Source of the DNA: Roseomonas sp.
Lineage (GTDB): Bacteria; Pseudomonadota; Alphaproteobacteria; Acetobacterales; Acetobacteraceae
Direction of reading: 5' to 3'
NCBI GenBank assembly: GCA_020249505.1
Contig: JADCFN010000009.1
Coordinates: 36,798-100,797 of the forward strand
DNA length: 64,000 nt
Shown: piece by piece, positions 24,772 through 34,429 of the stretch
How the letters are laid out: each line of letters starts with the position of its first letter
How positions within the stretch are numbered: position 1 is the stretch's first letter
Notes under the pieces: model-generated
The model's input: only the letters and a program-made list of their open reading frames with translations
Databases searched by the model: none
Told to the model about the DNA's origin: nothing
Translations under genes and position numbers: made by a program

Positions 24772-24935
24772 TGGGGATGGGCTTCGCGCATCATCGCGGC
24801 TGCTCTAGCGCGGATTGCATGCAGTGTGAAACGCCACCCAAGCACAAGCCACCGCTACCCAGGTCGGCGCAAACTGTGTTAGATTTTCGTTAGGATGCGT
24901 GGGGCGGTCTGTTGATGCCCGGGGTTTGAGGGAGA

Positions 24936-26129
24936 ATGACCATCATGGCTTTGCGTAACCAGAAGGGCGCGGCGCGCCTTGCGCTACCGGTGGTTTTGGC
25001 GCTGACCCTGCCCCTGTTGCCCGGCTGCAAGGAAGAAACCACTCCCGCCCGCCAGCAAGCCACTGCGCCACCAGCCGCGGTGTTTGTCGCCCGCGTGGAG
25101 CGCCAGGCCATCAGCCGCGGGGCTGATTTCATCGGGCGCGTGGAAGCCATCGACAAGGTTGATATCATCGCTCGCGTGACGGGCTTTCTCCAGACGCGGC
25201 ATTTCAATGAAGGTGATGCGGTGAAGGCCGGGCAATTGCTGTTCACCCTGGAACAACCCCCCTTCGCCGCCGAGGTCTCGCTGCGCCGCGCGCAAGTGGA
25301 CAGCGCGCGCGCAGACCTGGCCAATGCCACCACCCAGGTCGCACGCGGGCGCGAATTGGTGAAAACCAATGCCATCCCGCAAGCAACCCTGGATGACCGG
25401 ATCACGGCCGAAGCGGAATCCAAGGCCAAGGTCGCTGCCGCAGAAGCGCAATTGCAGCAGGCGCAAATCAATTACGACTATACCGAAATCCGCGCGCCCT
25501 TTGATGGCCGCGCGGGGCGTTCGCCGCTCAGCCCCGGTAATGTCGTCAGCCCAAGCAGCGGCACGCTGGTCACGATTGTGCGCGATGACCCGATCCGCAT
25601 CAGCTTCCCGGTCACGCAACGGCAATTGCTGCAATTCCGCCGCGAAGGCGGTGCGGGCGCGTCTGATCGCATCAAGGTAAGCGTGCGCCTGCCAGATGGG
25701 TCCATGCTGGATAGCACCGGCCGTTTTGACTTCATTGATGTCACCACCAATCGCGCGACCGATTCCGTGCTGGTGCAGGCAATGATCCCCAATCCGCAAA
25801 AATTTCTGGTGGATGGGCAGGCGGTGACGGTGGTGGTGGAAACGGGTGACCCTGAACAGGCCATCGTCATTCCGCAATCCGCCTTGCAGATTGACCAGGC
25901 CGGCAGCTTTGTTCTGGTGGTTGGCGCCGAGAATAAGGTGGAGGTCAAGCGCGTGAAGACCACGCGCGGCTTGGGTGGTCAGCTTGTAGTGACCGAAGGG
26001 CTTGAGATTGGCCAGATGGTGATCACGGAAGGCGCGCAACGTGCCCGCCCAGGCGCGGCGGTTGCACCTCAGCCAGCACCTAACACGCCGAGTGGCGTGA
26101 TGCCTGGCACAGCACCAAGGCGGGGCTGA
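24936..26129 (+). CDS. RND efflux system periplasmic adaptor (AcrA/MexA-like lipoprotein)
   Basis: A 397-residue adaptor. The signal peptide ends in a lipobox (LPLLPGC), so it is a lipid-anchored lipoprotein. Domains: barrel-sandwich halves around residues 55-100 (IGRVEAIDKVDIIARVTGFL) and 175-200 (NYDYTEIRAPFDGRAG), an intervening coiled hairpin, and the beta-barrel and membrane-proximal domains to the Pro-rich C-terminus. It links the inner-membrane pump to a TolC-like channel not encoded here. The pump gene follows after 6 bases. An alternative ATG lies 9 bases downstream of the chosen start. Confidence 0.92.
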   Translation: MTIMALRNQKGAARLALPVVLALTLPLLPGCKEETTPARQQATAPPAAVFVARVERQAISRGADFIGRVEAIDKVDIIARVTGFLQTRHFNEGDAVKAGQLLFTLEQPPFAAEVSLRRAQVDSARADLANATTQVARGRELVKTNAIPQATLDDRITAEAESKAKVAAAEAQLQQAQINYDYTEIRAPFDGRAGRSPLSPGNVVSPSSGTLVTIVRDDPIRISFPVTQRQLLQFRREGGAGASDRIKVSVRLPDGSMLDSTGRFDFIDVTTNRATDSVLVQAMIPNPQKFLVDGQAVTVVVETGDPEQAIVIPQSALQIDQAGSFVLVVGAENKVEVKRVKTTRGLGGQLVVTEGLEIGQMVITEGAQRARPGAAVAPQPAPNTPSGVMPGTAPRRG

Positions 26130-26135
26130 CGCGCC

Positions 26136-29100
26136 ATGATCTCAAAGCTATTCGTTGACCGCCCGCGCTTCGCCATTGTCATCGCAATCCTGACGACGAT
26201 TGCCGGCTTGATTTCGCTGCTGCGCATTCCGGTGGCGCAATTCCCAGATATCGTGCCGCCGCAGGTGTCGGTGACCGCCAATTTCCCCGGTGCCTCGGCC
26301 GAGGTGGTGGAAGCAACCGTGGGCCAGCCGCTGGAAAGCCAGATCAATGGCGTGGATGGCATGATCTATATGCAATCCACTAGCGGCAATGATGGTTCCT
26401 ATACGCTCAATGTTTCCTTCCGCGTGGGATCAGACCCGGATCAGAACACCACCAATGTGAATAACCGCGCGCAATTGGCGCTGGCGCAATTGCCGCAGGA
26501 AGTGCAGCGCCTTGGCCTGACCGTGCGCAAGAAATCATCGGCCATGCTGCAGGTGATCACGATCCGCTCCACCGATGGGTCGCTCGATCCGCTATTCATC
26601 AGCAATTACGTGACGATCAATGTGCTGGATGCTTTGCGCCGTGTGCCTGGTGTGGGCGATGCGCAGATGTTCGGCACGCGCGATTATTCCATGCGCATCT
26701 GGTTCCAGACGGACCGGCTGACCGCGCTTGGCCTGACGCCGGCGGATGTGATTGGCGCCATCCAGAAGCAGAACCAGGTGGCGCCGCTTGGCCGCGTGGG
26801 CGCCCAGCCCATGAGCCAAGACGCGTCCTATCAGCTCAATATCACCACCACGGGGCGGCTGGTCACCACGGATGAATTCGGCGCCATCATTATCCGTGCC
26901 AATCAGGATGGCAGCGTGCTTCGCGTGCGTGATGTGGCGCGGCTGGAACTTGGCGCCTGGAACCAGGATGTGGAGACGCGGCTTAATGGCGATGCGGCGC
27001 TGCTGATCCAGATTTTCCTCTCGCCCGGGGCCAATGCGGTTGGTGTCGCGGATAGTGTTGGCGCCACCATGCGCCAGCTTGCCACGCGTTTCCCAGCAGG
27101 GCTTGGCTATGAAGTCACTTACGATACTACATTGTTTGTCAAACTCACGATCCATGAGGTGATCAAGACGCTGCTGGAAGCCTTTGTGCTGGTGGTGATT
27201 GTGGTCTTCCTATTCCTGGGATCCATCCGCGCCACCATCATTCCGCTGATTGCGGTGCCGGTCAGCCTGATCAGCACTTTCGCGGTGCTGAGTGCCATGG
27301 GCTATTCCGCCAATACGGTATCCTTGCTGGCGATGGTGCTGGCCATTGGGATTGTGGTGGATGATGCGATTGTGGTGGTGGAAAATGTCGAAGCCACCAT
27401 GGAACACCACCCAGAGCTTTCGGTGCCTGAAGCCACCAAGCTTGCCATGGAAGGCATCACCGCGCCGATTGTGGCGATCACCATGGTGCTGCTCTCGGTC
27501 TTTGTGCCACTCGCTTTCATTCCCGGCATTTCCGGCGAATTGTTCCGGCAATTTGCGGTGACCGTCAGTGTCAGCATGTTGTTTTCCGCGATCAATGCGC
27601 TGACGCTGTCACCCGCACTTTGCGCCATATTGCTGAAGGCCCATCACGGGCCGAAAACCGGCATCATGGGCCGGGTTTCAGCCTTTATTGATGCGGTGCG
27701 CGATGGCTATGGCGCCATTGTCGCCCGTCTTGTGCGGCTTTCGGCGCTCAGCCTGGTTTTGCTCGGCGTCATTGCCTTCGGGATTTATGGCATTGGCAGC
27801 CGCACCCCAACGGGCTTCCTGCCGCAGGAAGACCAGGGCGCCTTCTTTGTTGAAATGCAGTTGCCGGATGGCGCATCGCTCAACCGCACACGGGAATTGA
27901 GCGCGCAGGTGGCCGCGATCATTCAGCCACTGCCTGGTATTCAAGCGGTGCAGAGCGTTACTGGCTTTTCGATGCTGAATGGCCTTGCACAATCCAATAG
28001 TGCCTTCTTCATCGTGACGCTGAAAACCTTTGCGGATCGCACCGCGCCTGAGGCCAAGGTGAATGCGCTGCTGGCCGCCGTGGCGCGTGGTACGGCGCAG
28101 GTGCCCGCCCTGGTGGTACCCTTCAACCTGCCGCCGATCATCGGGCTTGGCACAGGTGGCGGCTTCCAATACCAGTTGCAAAACCTGGAAGGCAGGCCCG
28201 TTGCGGAAATGGCCGCAGTCATGCGCGGCCTGGTTTTTGCCGCCAATCAGGACCCGGCGCTCAATCGCGTTTTCTCCACCTATTCGGCTGCCGCACCTTC
28301 AATCTTTCTTGATCTGGATCGGGATCGGGCACAGGTGCTTGGCATTTCGATCAGCGATGTCTTTGCCGCGCTGCAAGCGACCATGAGCAGCTATTACATC
28401 AATGACTTCAACCTGTTTGGCCGAAGCTGGCGCGTAAGCTTGCAGGCCGAGGAAGCGGATCGCGCCTCGGTGGAAGACATCTTCCGTGTGCATGTGCGCA
28501 ATGCCCAAGGCGAAATGGTGCCGATCCGGGCGCTGGCCGATATTCGCGTGGAATTCGGCCCGCAAAGCATTGTGCGCTACAACAACGTCCGCAGCCTGAC
28601 GATAAATGGCGAACCGGCTGCTGGGCGCAGCAGTGGTGATGCGCTGGCGGCCATGGAACGGTTGAGTGCGACCACCCTGCCGCAGGGTTTTTCCTATGAA
28701 TGGACCGGCACGGCCTATCAAGAAAAAGCCGCTGCCGGGCAAACAGGCATGATCCTGGGGCTCGCGGTGCTATTTGCCTTCCTGTTCCTGGTGGCACTTT
28801 ATGAAAGCTGGACCATCCCCGTGCCGGTGCTGCTTTCGGTCGCGGTGGCAGTGCTGGGGGCGATTGCGTCCATTGGTGCGGCGGGGCTTACGCTTGATTT
28901 GTATGCCCAGGTCGGGATTGTGGTGCTGATCGCACTTGCCGCGAAAAACGGCATTCTGATCATTGAATTCGCCAAGGAACAGCGCGAATTGCACGGCAAA
29001 TCCATCCAGGAAGCGGCGGTGCTGGGGGCGAAACTTAGGTTCCGGGCGGTCATGATGACGTCCTTCGCCTTCATCCTCGGGCTTTATCCGCTGGTGGTGG

Positions 29101-29294
29101 CGGAAGGCGCATCCCAGATCAGCCGCCGCGCGGTGGGGACGCCGGTGTTCTGGGGGATGCTCGCGGCCTCCACCATCGGTATTTTCATGATCCCGATGCT
29201 GTATGTGACCTTCCAGAGCCTGCGGGAGCGTTTGAAGACCATGCTCGGCTGGGGTCAGGGGGCGGCCAAGACGCCGACCCACCCCCCTTCTTGA
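26136..29294 (+). CDS. RND multidrug efflux pump (AcrB/MexB-like, HAE1 family)
   Basis: A 1052-residue proton-driven inner-membrane pump. Twelve membrane segments in two repeats with two large periplasmic loops. The proton-relay Asp pair is in [15 protein letters not shown] (TM4) and the Lys is in [16 protein letters not shown] (TM10). It starts [19 protein letters not shown], as normal for HAE1 proteins, and its length is typical. Substrates are usually drugs, dyes, detergents or solvents. It is co-transcribed with the adaptor; no local regulator or outer-membrane channel gene accompanies the pair. Confidence 0.95.
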   Translation: MISKLFVDRPRFAIVIAILTTIAGLISLLRIPVAQFPDIVPPQVSVTANFPGASAEVVEATVGQPLESQINGVDGMIYMQSTSGNDGSYTLNVSFRVGSDPDQNTTNVNNRAQLALAQLPQEVQRLGLTVRKKSSAMLQVITIRSTDGSLDPLFISNYVTINVLDALRRVPGVGDAQMFGTRDYSMRIWFQTDRLTALGLTPADVIGAIQKQNQVAPLGRVGAQPMSQDASYQLNITTTGRLVTTDEFGAIIIRANQDGSVLRVRDVARLELGAWNQDVETRLNGDAALLIQIFLSPGANAVGVADSVGATMRQLATRFPAGLGYEVTYDTTLFVKLTIHEVIKTLLEAFVLVVIVVFLFLGSIRATIIPLIAVPVSLISTFAVLSAMGYSANTVSLLAMVLAIGIVVDDAIVVVENVEATMEHHPELSVPEATKLAMEGITAPIVAITMVLLSVFVPLAFIPGISGELFRQFAVTVSVSMLFSAINALTLSPALCAILLKAHHGPKTGIMGRVSAFIDAVRDGYGAIVARLVRLSALSLVLLGVIAFGIYGIGSRTPTGFLPQEDQGAFFVEMQLPDGASLNRTRELSAQVAAIIQPLPGIQAVQSVTGFSMLNGLAQSNSAFFIVTLKTFADRTAPEAKVNALLAAVARGTAQVPALVVPFNLPPIIGLGTGGGFQYQLQNLEGRPVAEMAAVMRGLVFAANQDPALNRVFSTYSAAAPSIFLDLDRDRAQVLGISISDVFAALQATMSSYYINDFNLFGRSWRVSLQAEEADRASVEDIFRVHVRNAQGEMVPIRALADIRVEFGPQSIVRYNNVRSLTINGEPAAGRSSGDALAAMERLSATTLPQGFSYEWTGTAYQEKAAAGQTGMILGLAVLFAFLFLVALYESWTIPVPVLLSVAVAVLGAIASIGAAGLTLDLYAQVGIVVLIALAAKNGILIIEFAKEQRELHGKSIQEAAVLGAKLRFRAVMMTSFAFILGLYPLVVAEGASQISRRAVGTPVFWGMLAASTIGIFMIPMLYVTFQSLRERLKTMLGWGQGAAKTPTHPPS

Positions 29295-29372
29295 CCCGGG
29301 CGCGGTGAGACACGATTTTCGACTGTGAGAAGGGCAGCGCATTCCGCCGCCCGCGATTCGATGGAGACCCCC

Positions 29373-29705
29373 ATGGGTGATCTGACCAAGGCCGTATCTG
29401 ATGAGAGCTTCAAGACCGATGTGCTCGATTCCAGCGGCGCGGTGCTGGTGGATTTCTGGGCTGAATGGTGCGGCCCCTGCCGCATGGTAGGGCCGATCCT
29501 GGATGAGATTGCGGCGGAATATGCCGGCAAGCTCACCATCGCCAAGGTGAATATTGATGAGAACCCGATGACGCCGAATGAATATGCGGTGCGCGGTATT
29601 CCCACCATGATCCTGTTCAAGGATGGCAAGCCTTTGGATACCAAGGTGGGGGCGCTGCCGAAGGGTCAGTTGAAGAGCTGGATTTCATCTACGCTGGGTG
29701 AGTGA
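29373..29705 (+). CDS. trxA: Thioredoxin
   Basis: A 110-residue cytoplasmic disulfide reductase, with the active site AEWCGPCRM near residue 32 and the cis-Pro in [12 protein letters not shown]. Start at [10 protein letters not shown] (29373), with GGAGA 5-9 bases upstream; an ATG at 29361 would place that site inside the gene. The size is that of the standard TrxA. It lies 78 bases after the RND pump gene and is followed by a good terminator, so it is probably transcribed on its own. Confidence 0.95.
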   Translation: MGDLTKAVSDESFKTDVLDSSGAVLVDFWAEWCGPCRMVGPILDEIAAEYAGKLTIAKVNIDENPMTPNEYAVRGIPTMILFKDGKPLDTKVGALPKGQLKSWISSTLGE

Positions 29706-29719
29706 TTCAAAATTGCTGC

Positions 29720-29753
29720 AAGGCCCACGCCGGGAGACTGGCGCGGGCCTTTT
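29720..29753 (+). terminator. Rho-independent terminator after trxA
   Basis: AAGGCCC (29720-29726) pairs with GGGCCTT (29745-29751), then one A-C mismatch, then CGCC/GGCG, loop GGGAGACT. The stem ends in TTTT (29750-29753). It sits 15 bases after the trxA stop and 6 bases before the stop of the convergent hydratase gene. Confidence 0.82.
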
Positions 29754-29758
29754 GCGTT

Positions 29759-30556
29759 TCATCTTCCCTTGAACACCGGCTTGCGCTTTTCATTGAAGGA
29801 CAAAATGCCCTCCTGCCGGTCTTCCGTGCCGACCAATTGATTGTAGCATTCCACTTCAAACCGCAGCGCACTTCTTAAATCCATCTGCAAGCCGAAATGC
29901 ATGGAACGCTTGGCCTGGCGGATGGAAAGCGGAGCATTGCCGGCGATCACGCGCGCGGTTTCAAGCGCGGCGGGCAACACCTCCTCCGGCGCGCAGACGC
30001 GGTTCAGAATGCCCCATTCCAAAGCCTGTTCTGCCGTGAAGGGCTTGCCGGTCAGAATGATTTCCTTGGCGCGCCTTTCGCCGACAATGCGCGGCAGGGT
30101 TTGCGTGCCGCCGGCACCTGGCATGATGCCAATCGTCACTTCCGTCAGCGCAAAGCGCGTGCCCGTCACGCCATAGGCAAAGTCTGACGCCAGCACCAAT
30201 TCCAGCCCGCCGGCATAGGCATGGCCATTCACCGCGGCGATGATCGGGATTTGGCAATCAAGCATGGTCCAAAAGGCACGCTCAAAAATCTCATGCTGAT
30301 GGCGCCAGGCGGCATCCGTCATGCCCTTGCGTTCCTTGAGGTCACCGCCCGCACAAAAGGCGCGCCCGCCGGTCGCGGTCAGGATGACGCAGCGGATATC
30401 GCCGGGCTCTGCGATCAGCGCGGACCAAACCGTGTGCAGATCACGCCCCATTTGCGTGTTGAAGGCGTTGGAGACCTCCGGGCGATTGAGGCGCACGATC
30501 TGGATATGCGGTTCCGGGCTTTCGAGTTGCAGGGTCTCGGTTTCGGGCAGGGGCAT
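29759..30556 (-). CDS. Enoyl-CoA hydratase/isomerase family protein
   Basis: A 265-residue crotonase-fold enzyme. The oxyanion-hole block is FCAGGDLKERKGM near residue 67. GHAYAGGLELVLASDF and LTEVTIGIMPGAGGTQTLPR supply the two Glu residues used for water addition. A typical enoyl-CoA hydratase adds water to a trans-2-enoyl-CoA. It faces trxA convergently and is divergent from the MDR oxidoreductase gene (112 bases). Because crotonases are catalytically diverse, an isomerase or methylglutaconyl-CoA hydratase role is also possible. Confidence 0.86.
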   Translation of the reverse strand: MPLPETETLQLESPEPHIQIVRLNRPEVSNAFNTQMGRDLHTVWSALIAEPGDIRCVILTATGGRAFCAGGDLKERKGMTDAAWRHQHEIFERAFWTMLDCQIPIIAAVNGHAYAGGLELVLASDFAYGVTGTRFALTEVTIGIMPGAGGTQTLPRIVGERRAKEIILTGKPFTAEQALEWGILNRVCAPEEVLPAALETARVIAGNAPLSIRQAKRSMHFGLQMDLRSALRFEVECYNQLVGTEDRQEGILSFNEKRKPVFKGR

Positions 30557-30668
30557 GTTTATTCTCCAAATTCAAACGGCGGAGACTGCGTCAGAAGGCC
30601 GCCCTTGTCAGCGCCCTATTTTCGCATCCCCGCTGGCCGTGCAAGAACAGGCATTGAAGGAGACCCCC

Positions 30669-31688
30669 ATGGCCGAGAGCAATCTGCAAATCCTGTTGAA
30701 GCGCCGCCCCGTCGGCGCCCCGGTGCCCGAGGATTTCGACATTGTCGAAACTGCCGTGCCTGAGCCCGGCGAAGGGCAAGTGCTGGTGCGCGCGCAGTAC
30801 TTGTCACTCGACCCCTATATGCGCGGGCGCATGGCGGATGTGAAAAGCTACGCCAAGCCCGTGGCGCTCGGCGCGGTGATGGAAGGCCAGACCGCCGGCG
30901 TGGTGCTCGCTTCCCGCCATCCGGATTTCAAGCCGGGAGAAACAGTGCTCGGCGGCTTTGGCTGGCAGCGCTTTTCCGTGGTGGGGCCGGAACGCCTGTT
31001 CAAAGTGCCGGAAGCCGATCCGCCGATCTCCTCAAGCCTTGGCGTGCTGGGCATGCCGGGGCTGACGGCCTGGACGGGGCTTGCCGATATCGGCCAGCCC
31101 AAGGCGGGGGAAACCGTGGTGATCAGCGCGGCCTCTGGCGCTGTTGGCCAGGTGGCCGGGCAGATTGCCAAGATCAGGGGCTGCAAGGTGATCGGCATCG
31201 CCGGGGGTGCGAAGAAATGCGACTTCGTGGTGAAGGAGCTTGGCTTTGACGCCTGCCTTGATCATCGCGGCGATCTCAACGCGCAATTGGACGCGGCGGT
31301 GCCTGAGGGCATTGATGTCTATTGGGAGAATGTGGGCGGCGCGGTGCAGGCGGCGGTTTTCCCGCGCTTCAAGGATTTCGGCCGCATGGTGATGTGCGGC
31401 ATGATCGCGCAATATAATGAATCCCCTGGCGCGGATGCCGCCGGTGCGCCGCCCGGCCCCAATCTTGGGCCCGTGGTGCGCAAGCGCCTGCGCATCCAGG
31501 GCTTTATCGTGAGTGACACGGGCTGGGCGCGCTATCCGCAATTCCGCGCGGAGATGCTGGGCTGGATCAAGGAAGGCAAGCTGCGCTGGCGGGAAGATGT
31601 GGTGCAGGGCCTGGCGAATGCGCCCAAGGCTTTCATCGGCCTGCTGAAGGGCGAGAATTTCGGCAAGCTGGTGGTGAAGGTGGACTAA
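30669..31688 (+). CDS. NADP-dependent oxidoreductase (MDR family, CurA / LTB4 dehydrogenase-like)
   Basis: A 339-residue medium-chain dehydrogenase without the catalytic zinc ligands. Start at MAESNLQILLKRRPVG, preceded by AAGGAGA. Characteristic blocks are LSLDPYMRGRM, LGMPGLTAWTGLADIGQPKAGETVVISAASGAVGQVAGQIAKIRGC (NADPH site), WENVGGAVQAAV, and GFIVSDTGWARYP near the C-terminus. Homologues reduce the double bond of alkenals, alkenones or curcumin with NADPH. It is a single-gene unit, convergent with lexA. Confidence 0.9.
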   Translation: MAESNLQILLKRRPVGAPVPEDFDIVETAVPEPGEGQVLVRAQYLSLDPYMRGRMADVKSYAKPVALGAVMEGQTAGVVLASRHPDFKPGETVLGGFGWQRFSVVGPERLFKVPEADPPISSSLGVLGMPGLTAWTGLADIGQPKAGETVVISAASGAVGQVAGQIAKIRGCKVIGIAGGAKKCDFVVKELGFDACLDHRGDLNAQLDAAVPEGIDVYWENVGGAVQAAVFPRFKDFGRMVMCGMIAQYNESPGADAAGAPPGPNLGPVVRKRLRIQGFIVSDTGWARYPQFRAEMLGWIKEGKLRWREDVVQGLANAPKAFIGLLKGENFGKLVVKVD

Positions 31689-31697
31689 AGGCGTGTG

Positions 31698-31718
31698 GGC
31701 GCGGGTATCCCCCGCGCC
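31698..31718. terminator. GC hairpin between convergent genes
   Basis: GGCGCGGG (31698-31705) pairs perfectly with CCCGCGCC (31711-31718) across a 5-base loop, between the stop of the MDR gene and the stop of lexA (4 bases away). There is no U tract on either side, so a bidirectional role is inferred from position. Confidence 0.5.
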
Positions 31719-31721
31719 TGC

Positions 31722-32444
31722 TCAATACCGCCGCAGCAAGCCCACCAGCTTGCCCTGCACGCGTACGCGATCCGGGCCAAAAATGCGGGTTTCATGCCGC
31801 GCATTGGCGGGCTCGAGCGCGATGGAATTGCCACGTCGGCGCAGCCGCTTCAGCGTGACCTCATTCTCATCCACCAAAGCGACGACGATGGTGCCGTTTT
31901 CGGCCGTATCGGTGCGGCAGATGATGACGGTATCGCCATCCATGATGCCGGCTTCCTCCATGGAATCACCGGCGACTTCCAAAGCGTAATGTTCGCCATT
32001 GCCGAGCAAGGCGAGCGGCACTTCCACACTCGCGCCATTGTCGCGCAGCGCTTCGATGGGCAGGCCGGCGGCGATGCGGCCATAAAGCGGCAAATGGACC
32101 GCAGCGGCTTCGGCGGCCACGCGCGCGGCGCTAGCCGGCAGGTTATTGGCGAAATTGCCGCGAATGACATTGGGCGCGAAGTTCGGCGCTTCGGGCTTCG
32201 GTGCCGTTTCCTTCACCTTGGGCGTCATGGCTTCGGGCAGGCGCATCACTTCCAAGGCACGGGCGCGGTGTGCGCGGCGGCGCAAGAACCCGCGATCTTC
32301 CAGGGCAGTGATCAGGCGATGAATGCCCGATTTGGAGCGCAGATTGAGCGCTTCCTTCATTTCTTCAAAGGAAGGGGAAAAACCGGTCTCACGCAGGTGC
32401 TTGTCAATGAACATCAGCAATTCGTGCTGCTTGCGCGTTAGCAT
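31722..32444 (-). CDS. lexA: LexA repressor of the SOS response
   Basis: A 240-residue repressor-protease, in the alphaproteobacterial size range. The N-terminal winged helix spans residues 1-70 ([33 protein letters not shown], with [19 protein letters not shown] as recognition part). The cleavage site is AAGLP near residue 125, and the catalytic Ser lies in GDSMEEAGI, with Lys in the [10 protein letters not shown] block. RecA-stimulated self-cleavage relieves repression after DNA damage. Upstream lies a perfect SOS box overlapping its promoter, so it is autoregulated. Confidence 0.96.
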   Translation of the reverse strand: MLTRKQHELLMFIDKHLRETGFSPSFEEMKEALNLRSKSGIHRLITALEDRGFLRRRAHRARALEVMRLPEAMTPKVKETAPKPEAPNFAPNVIRGNFANNLPASAARVAAEAAAVHLPLYGRIAAGLPIEALRDNGASVEVPLALLGNGEHYALEVAGDSMEEAGIMDGDTVIICRTDTAENGTIVVALVDENEVTLKRLRRRGNSIALEPANARHETRIFGPDRVRVQGKLVGLLRRY

Positions 32445-32506
32445 CCAAACCTCCCGGGCCGGGAACCCTCGCGAATCGGGGCGAACAAACCGGCAACTGA
32501 GTCGAT

Positions 32507-32536
32507 GTTCTAGTTAAGTTCCAAAATCACAGTCAA
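32507..32536 (-). promoter_or_regulatory. lexA promoter with SOS box
   Basis: GTTC-N7-GTTC at 32507-32521 is a perfect alphaproteobacterial SOS box, 62 bases upstream of the lexA ATG. On the minus strand TTGACT (32536-32531) lies 18 bases from TAGAAC (32512-32507), so the box overlaps the likely -10 region. LexA binding would block its own transcription. Confidence 0.82.
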
Positions 32537-32587
32537 ATGTTTTTTGTGGTGGATAAGTGGTTTACGCGCGAAATGTTGCATAAAGGC

Positions 32588-33562
32588 TCAAGAGCGGGGT
32601 GCCGCCGCCCGCGCCAGACGGTCATTGATGGCGGCGCCCAGTCCGCTTTCCGGGATCGGCATGGCGGCAATCCGGGCAAATCCGCGCTGGCCGCCCTCGG
32701 CATCCAGAAAACGCAGCCCCGCGAAAAGCCGCGCGGCGGCTTCGCGCAGATCGCCGGCCTCAGAAAGCTGCCAAACCAGCCCTGCCCCGGGCAAAGCGGG
32801 GCCAAAGGCCAAAAGCGCCTCATTCGCCGCCACAACCGTCGCGCCAAGCCGCACCGGCAGGTTGGGCGCGTAATGGGACAGCATCATGCCAGGGCTACGA
32901 AGCGTGCGGGTTTTCTCGGCAGCGCTGAGCGGCAAGGGGCGGGATACCTTGCCGATCACCGCTTCAATCGCTTCCACCGGCACGCCACCGGGGCGGAGCA
33001 AAGCGGCACCGCCCATTGCCACATCCAGCACGGTGCTTTCCACACCAACCGCGCAGGCCCCGCCATCCAAAACGGCGGCGATGCGCCCCGAAAGCCCTTC
33101 CAGCACGTGATCCGCCGTGGTGGGGCTGACCGCGCCGGAGCGATTGGCCGAAGGCCCCGCCACCGGAATCGCCGCCGCGCGCAGCAATTCCAACGCCAGC
33201 GGATGCGCCGGCACGCGCACCGCAAGCGTATCCAGCCCTGCCCCGGCCAGCAGGTCAATGCGGCATTCTGTTCGGCGCGGCAGCACCAAGGTCAGTGGCC
33301 CGGGCCAGAAGGCGGCGGCCAAGGCGCGCGCGCGGTCATCGGCGATTACCTCAACGAAGGCGCTTTCGGTATCAGGGAAATGGCAGATCAGCGGGTTGAA
33401 ATGCGGCCGCCCCTTGGCTTCAAACACTGCCGCAACCGCGCGGCCATTGCGCGCATCGGCGCCAAGCCCATAGACCGTCTCGGTCGGGAAGGCGACGAGT
33501 TCACCTGCACGCAGCAAGCGCGCCGCTTCCGCGACCTGATCCGCCCCAAGCCGGCGTGTCAT
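32588..33562 (-). CDS. L-threonylcarbamoyladenylate synthase (Sua5/YciO/YrdC family)
   Basis: Makes threonylcarbamoyl-AMP from threonine, bicarbonate and ATP, the first step of t6A modification of ANN-decoding tRNAs. The 324-residue protein is the long Sua5 type: the YrdC domain (residues 1-200) with AFPTETVYGLGADA, GRPHFNPLICH, PGPLTLVLPR and PVAGPSANRSGAVSPTTADHV, then a linker with SPGMMLSHYAPNLPV and the C-terminal Sua5 domain. It overlaps the upstream phosphatase gene by 4 bases. The intergenic space to lexA holds the SOS promoter. Confidence 0.93.
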   Translation of the reverse strand: MTRRLGADQVAEAARLLRAGELVAFPTETVYGLGADARNGRAVAAVFEAKGRPHFNPLICHFPDTESAFVEVIADDRARALAAAFWPGPLTLVLPRRTECRIDLLAGAGLDTLAVRVPAHPLALELLRAAAIPVAGPSANRSGAVSPTTADHVLEGLSGRIAAVLDGGACAVGVESTVLDVAMGGAALLRPGGVPVEAIEAVIGKVSRPLPLSAAEKTRTLRSPGMMLSHYAPNLPVRLGATVVAANEALLAFGPALPGAGLVWQLSEAGDLREAAARLFAGLRFLDAEGGQRGFARIAAMPIPESGLGAAINDRLARAAAPRS

Positions 33563-34326
33563 CCCGGCAGGCCCTCGCAGACAAAGCCCGGATTTTCAAA
33601 GCCTGGCTTGGCGTAGAGCAAGGGCGCGCGGGTTTCCAACACCAGCACGCGCCCGCCGGCGGCTTCCACCACCGCCTGAGGGGCGGCGGTATCCCATTCC
33701 ATGGTGCGGCCAAAGCGTGGGTAGAGATCGGCGCTGCCTTCCGCCAGACGACAGAATTTCTCGGCCGAACCGATATTCACCACGCGCGCAACATGCCGGC
33801 CTTCAAGGAAGCGGCCCATGCGCGGGTCATCGGCGTAATGGTGGCTGCCCATCACGATCAAACCCGTATCGGGCGGTGTGCGGGCATGGATTTCGCGGGT
33901 GCCGGCGGCGTCGCGCTTCCAAGCACCAAGGCCAACCCGGCCCCAAAAGATTTCACCGGATGCCGGCAGCGCCACCGCGCCCAGAACCGCGCGCCCGGCT
34001 TCCACCAGGCCGATATTCACCGCGAAATTATTGCGCCCGGCCGCGAATTCCCGCGTGCCATCGAGCGGGTCCACCAGCCAGAAACGCTCGGCATGGGCGG
34101 GCGCGGTGCCGGCGGCGACTTCTTCCTCCGCTATCACGGGAATGTCCGGGGTGGCGGCGCGCAGCCCTTCCACAATCAGCGCTTCGGCGATGCGATCAGC
34201 CTCGGTCACCGGGGAATGGTCGGATTTCCGTTCAACGGCGAAGCCCGCGGCCTTGATCGCCATAATGGCCGAAGCCGCCTTGGCGACGAGATCACTGGCA
34301 AGCGCCAGCAGCGCATCATTTTTCAT
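33559..34326 (-). CDS. Inositol-monophosphatase family 3'(2'),5'-bisphosphate nucleotidase (CysQ-like)
   Basis: A 255-residue Mg-dependent phosphatase. Start at MKNDALLALASDLV (34326); a longer in-frame reading runs into the divergent aminopeptidase gene and is rejected. Motifs: SPVTEADRIAE, IPVIAEEEV (metal Glu), WLVDPLDGTREFAAGRNNFAVNIGL (two metal Asp), and MEWDTAAPQAVVEAAGG. The DPLDGTREF block with following NFAVNIGL favours CysQ, which removes the by-product PAP of sulfate assimilation, over inositol phosphatase. It is co-transcribed with the Sua5 gene and divergent from pepA. Confidence 0.87.
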   Translation of the reverse strand: MKNDALLALASDLVAKAASAIMAIKAAGFAVERKSDHSPVTEADRIAEALIVEGLRAATPDIPVIAEEEVAAGTAPAHAERFWLVDPLDGTREFAAGRNNFAVNIGLVEAGRAVLGAVALPASGEIFWGRVGLGAWKRDAAGTREIHARTPPDTGLIVMGSHHYADDPRMGRFLEGRHVARVVNIGSAEKFCRLAEGSADLYPRFGRTMEWDTAAPQAVVEAAGGRVLVLETRAPLLYAKPGFENPGFVCEGLPG

Positions 34327-34429
34327 GCTTCTGCTTTGGCCGCATGGGCGCCCCGCTGCAAGCCCTGTTTTGGCGGCGATGCCTCTGTTAAGGTGCCACG
34401 AGATTGTTTTGCCCCCAAGGAGCCCCGCC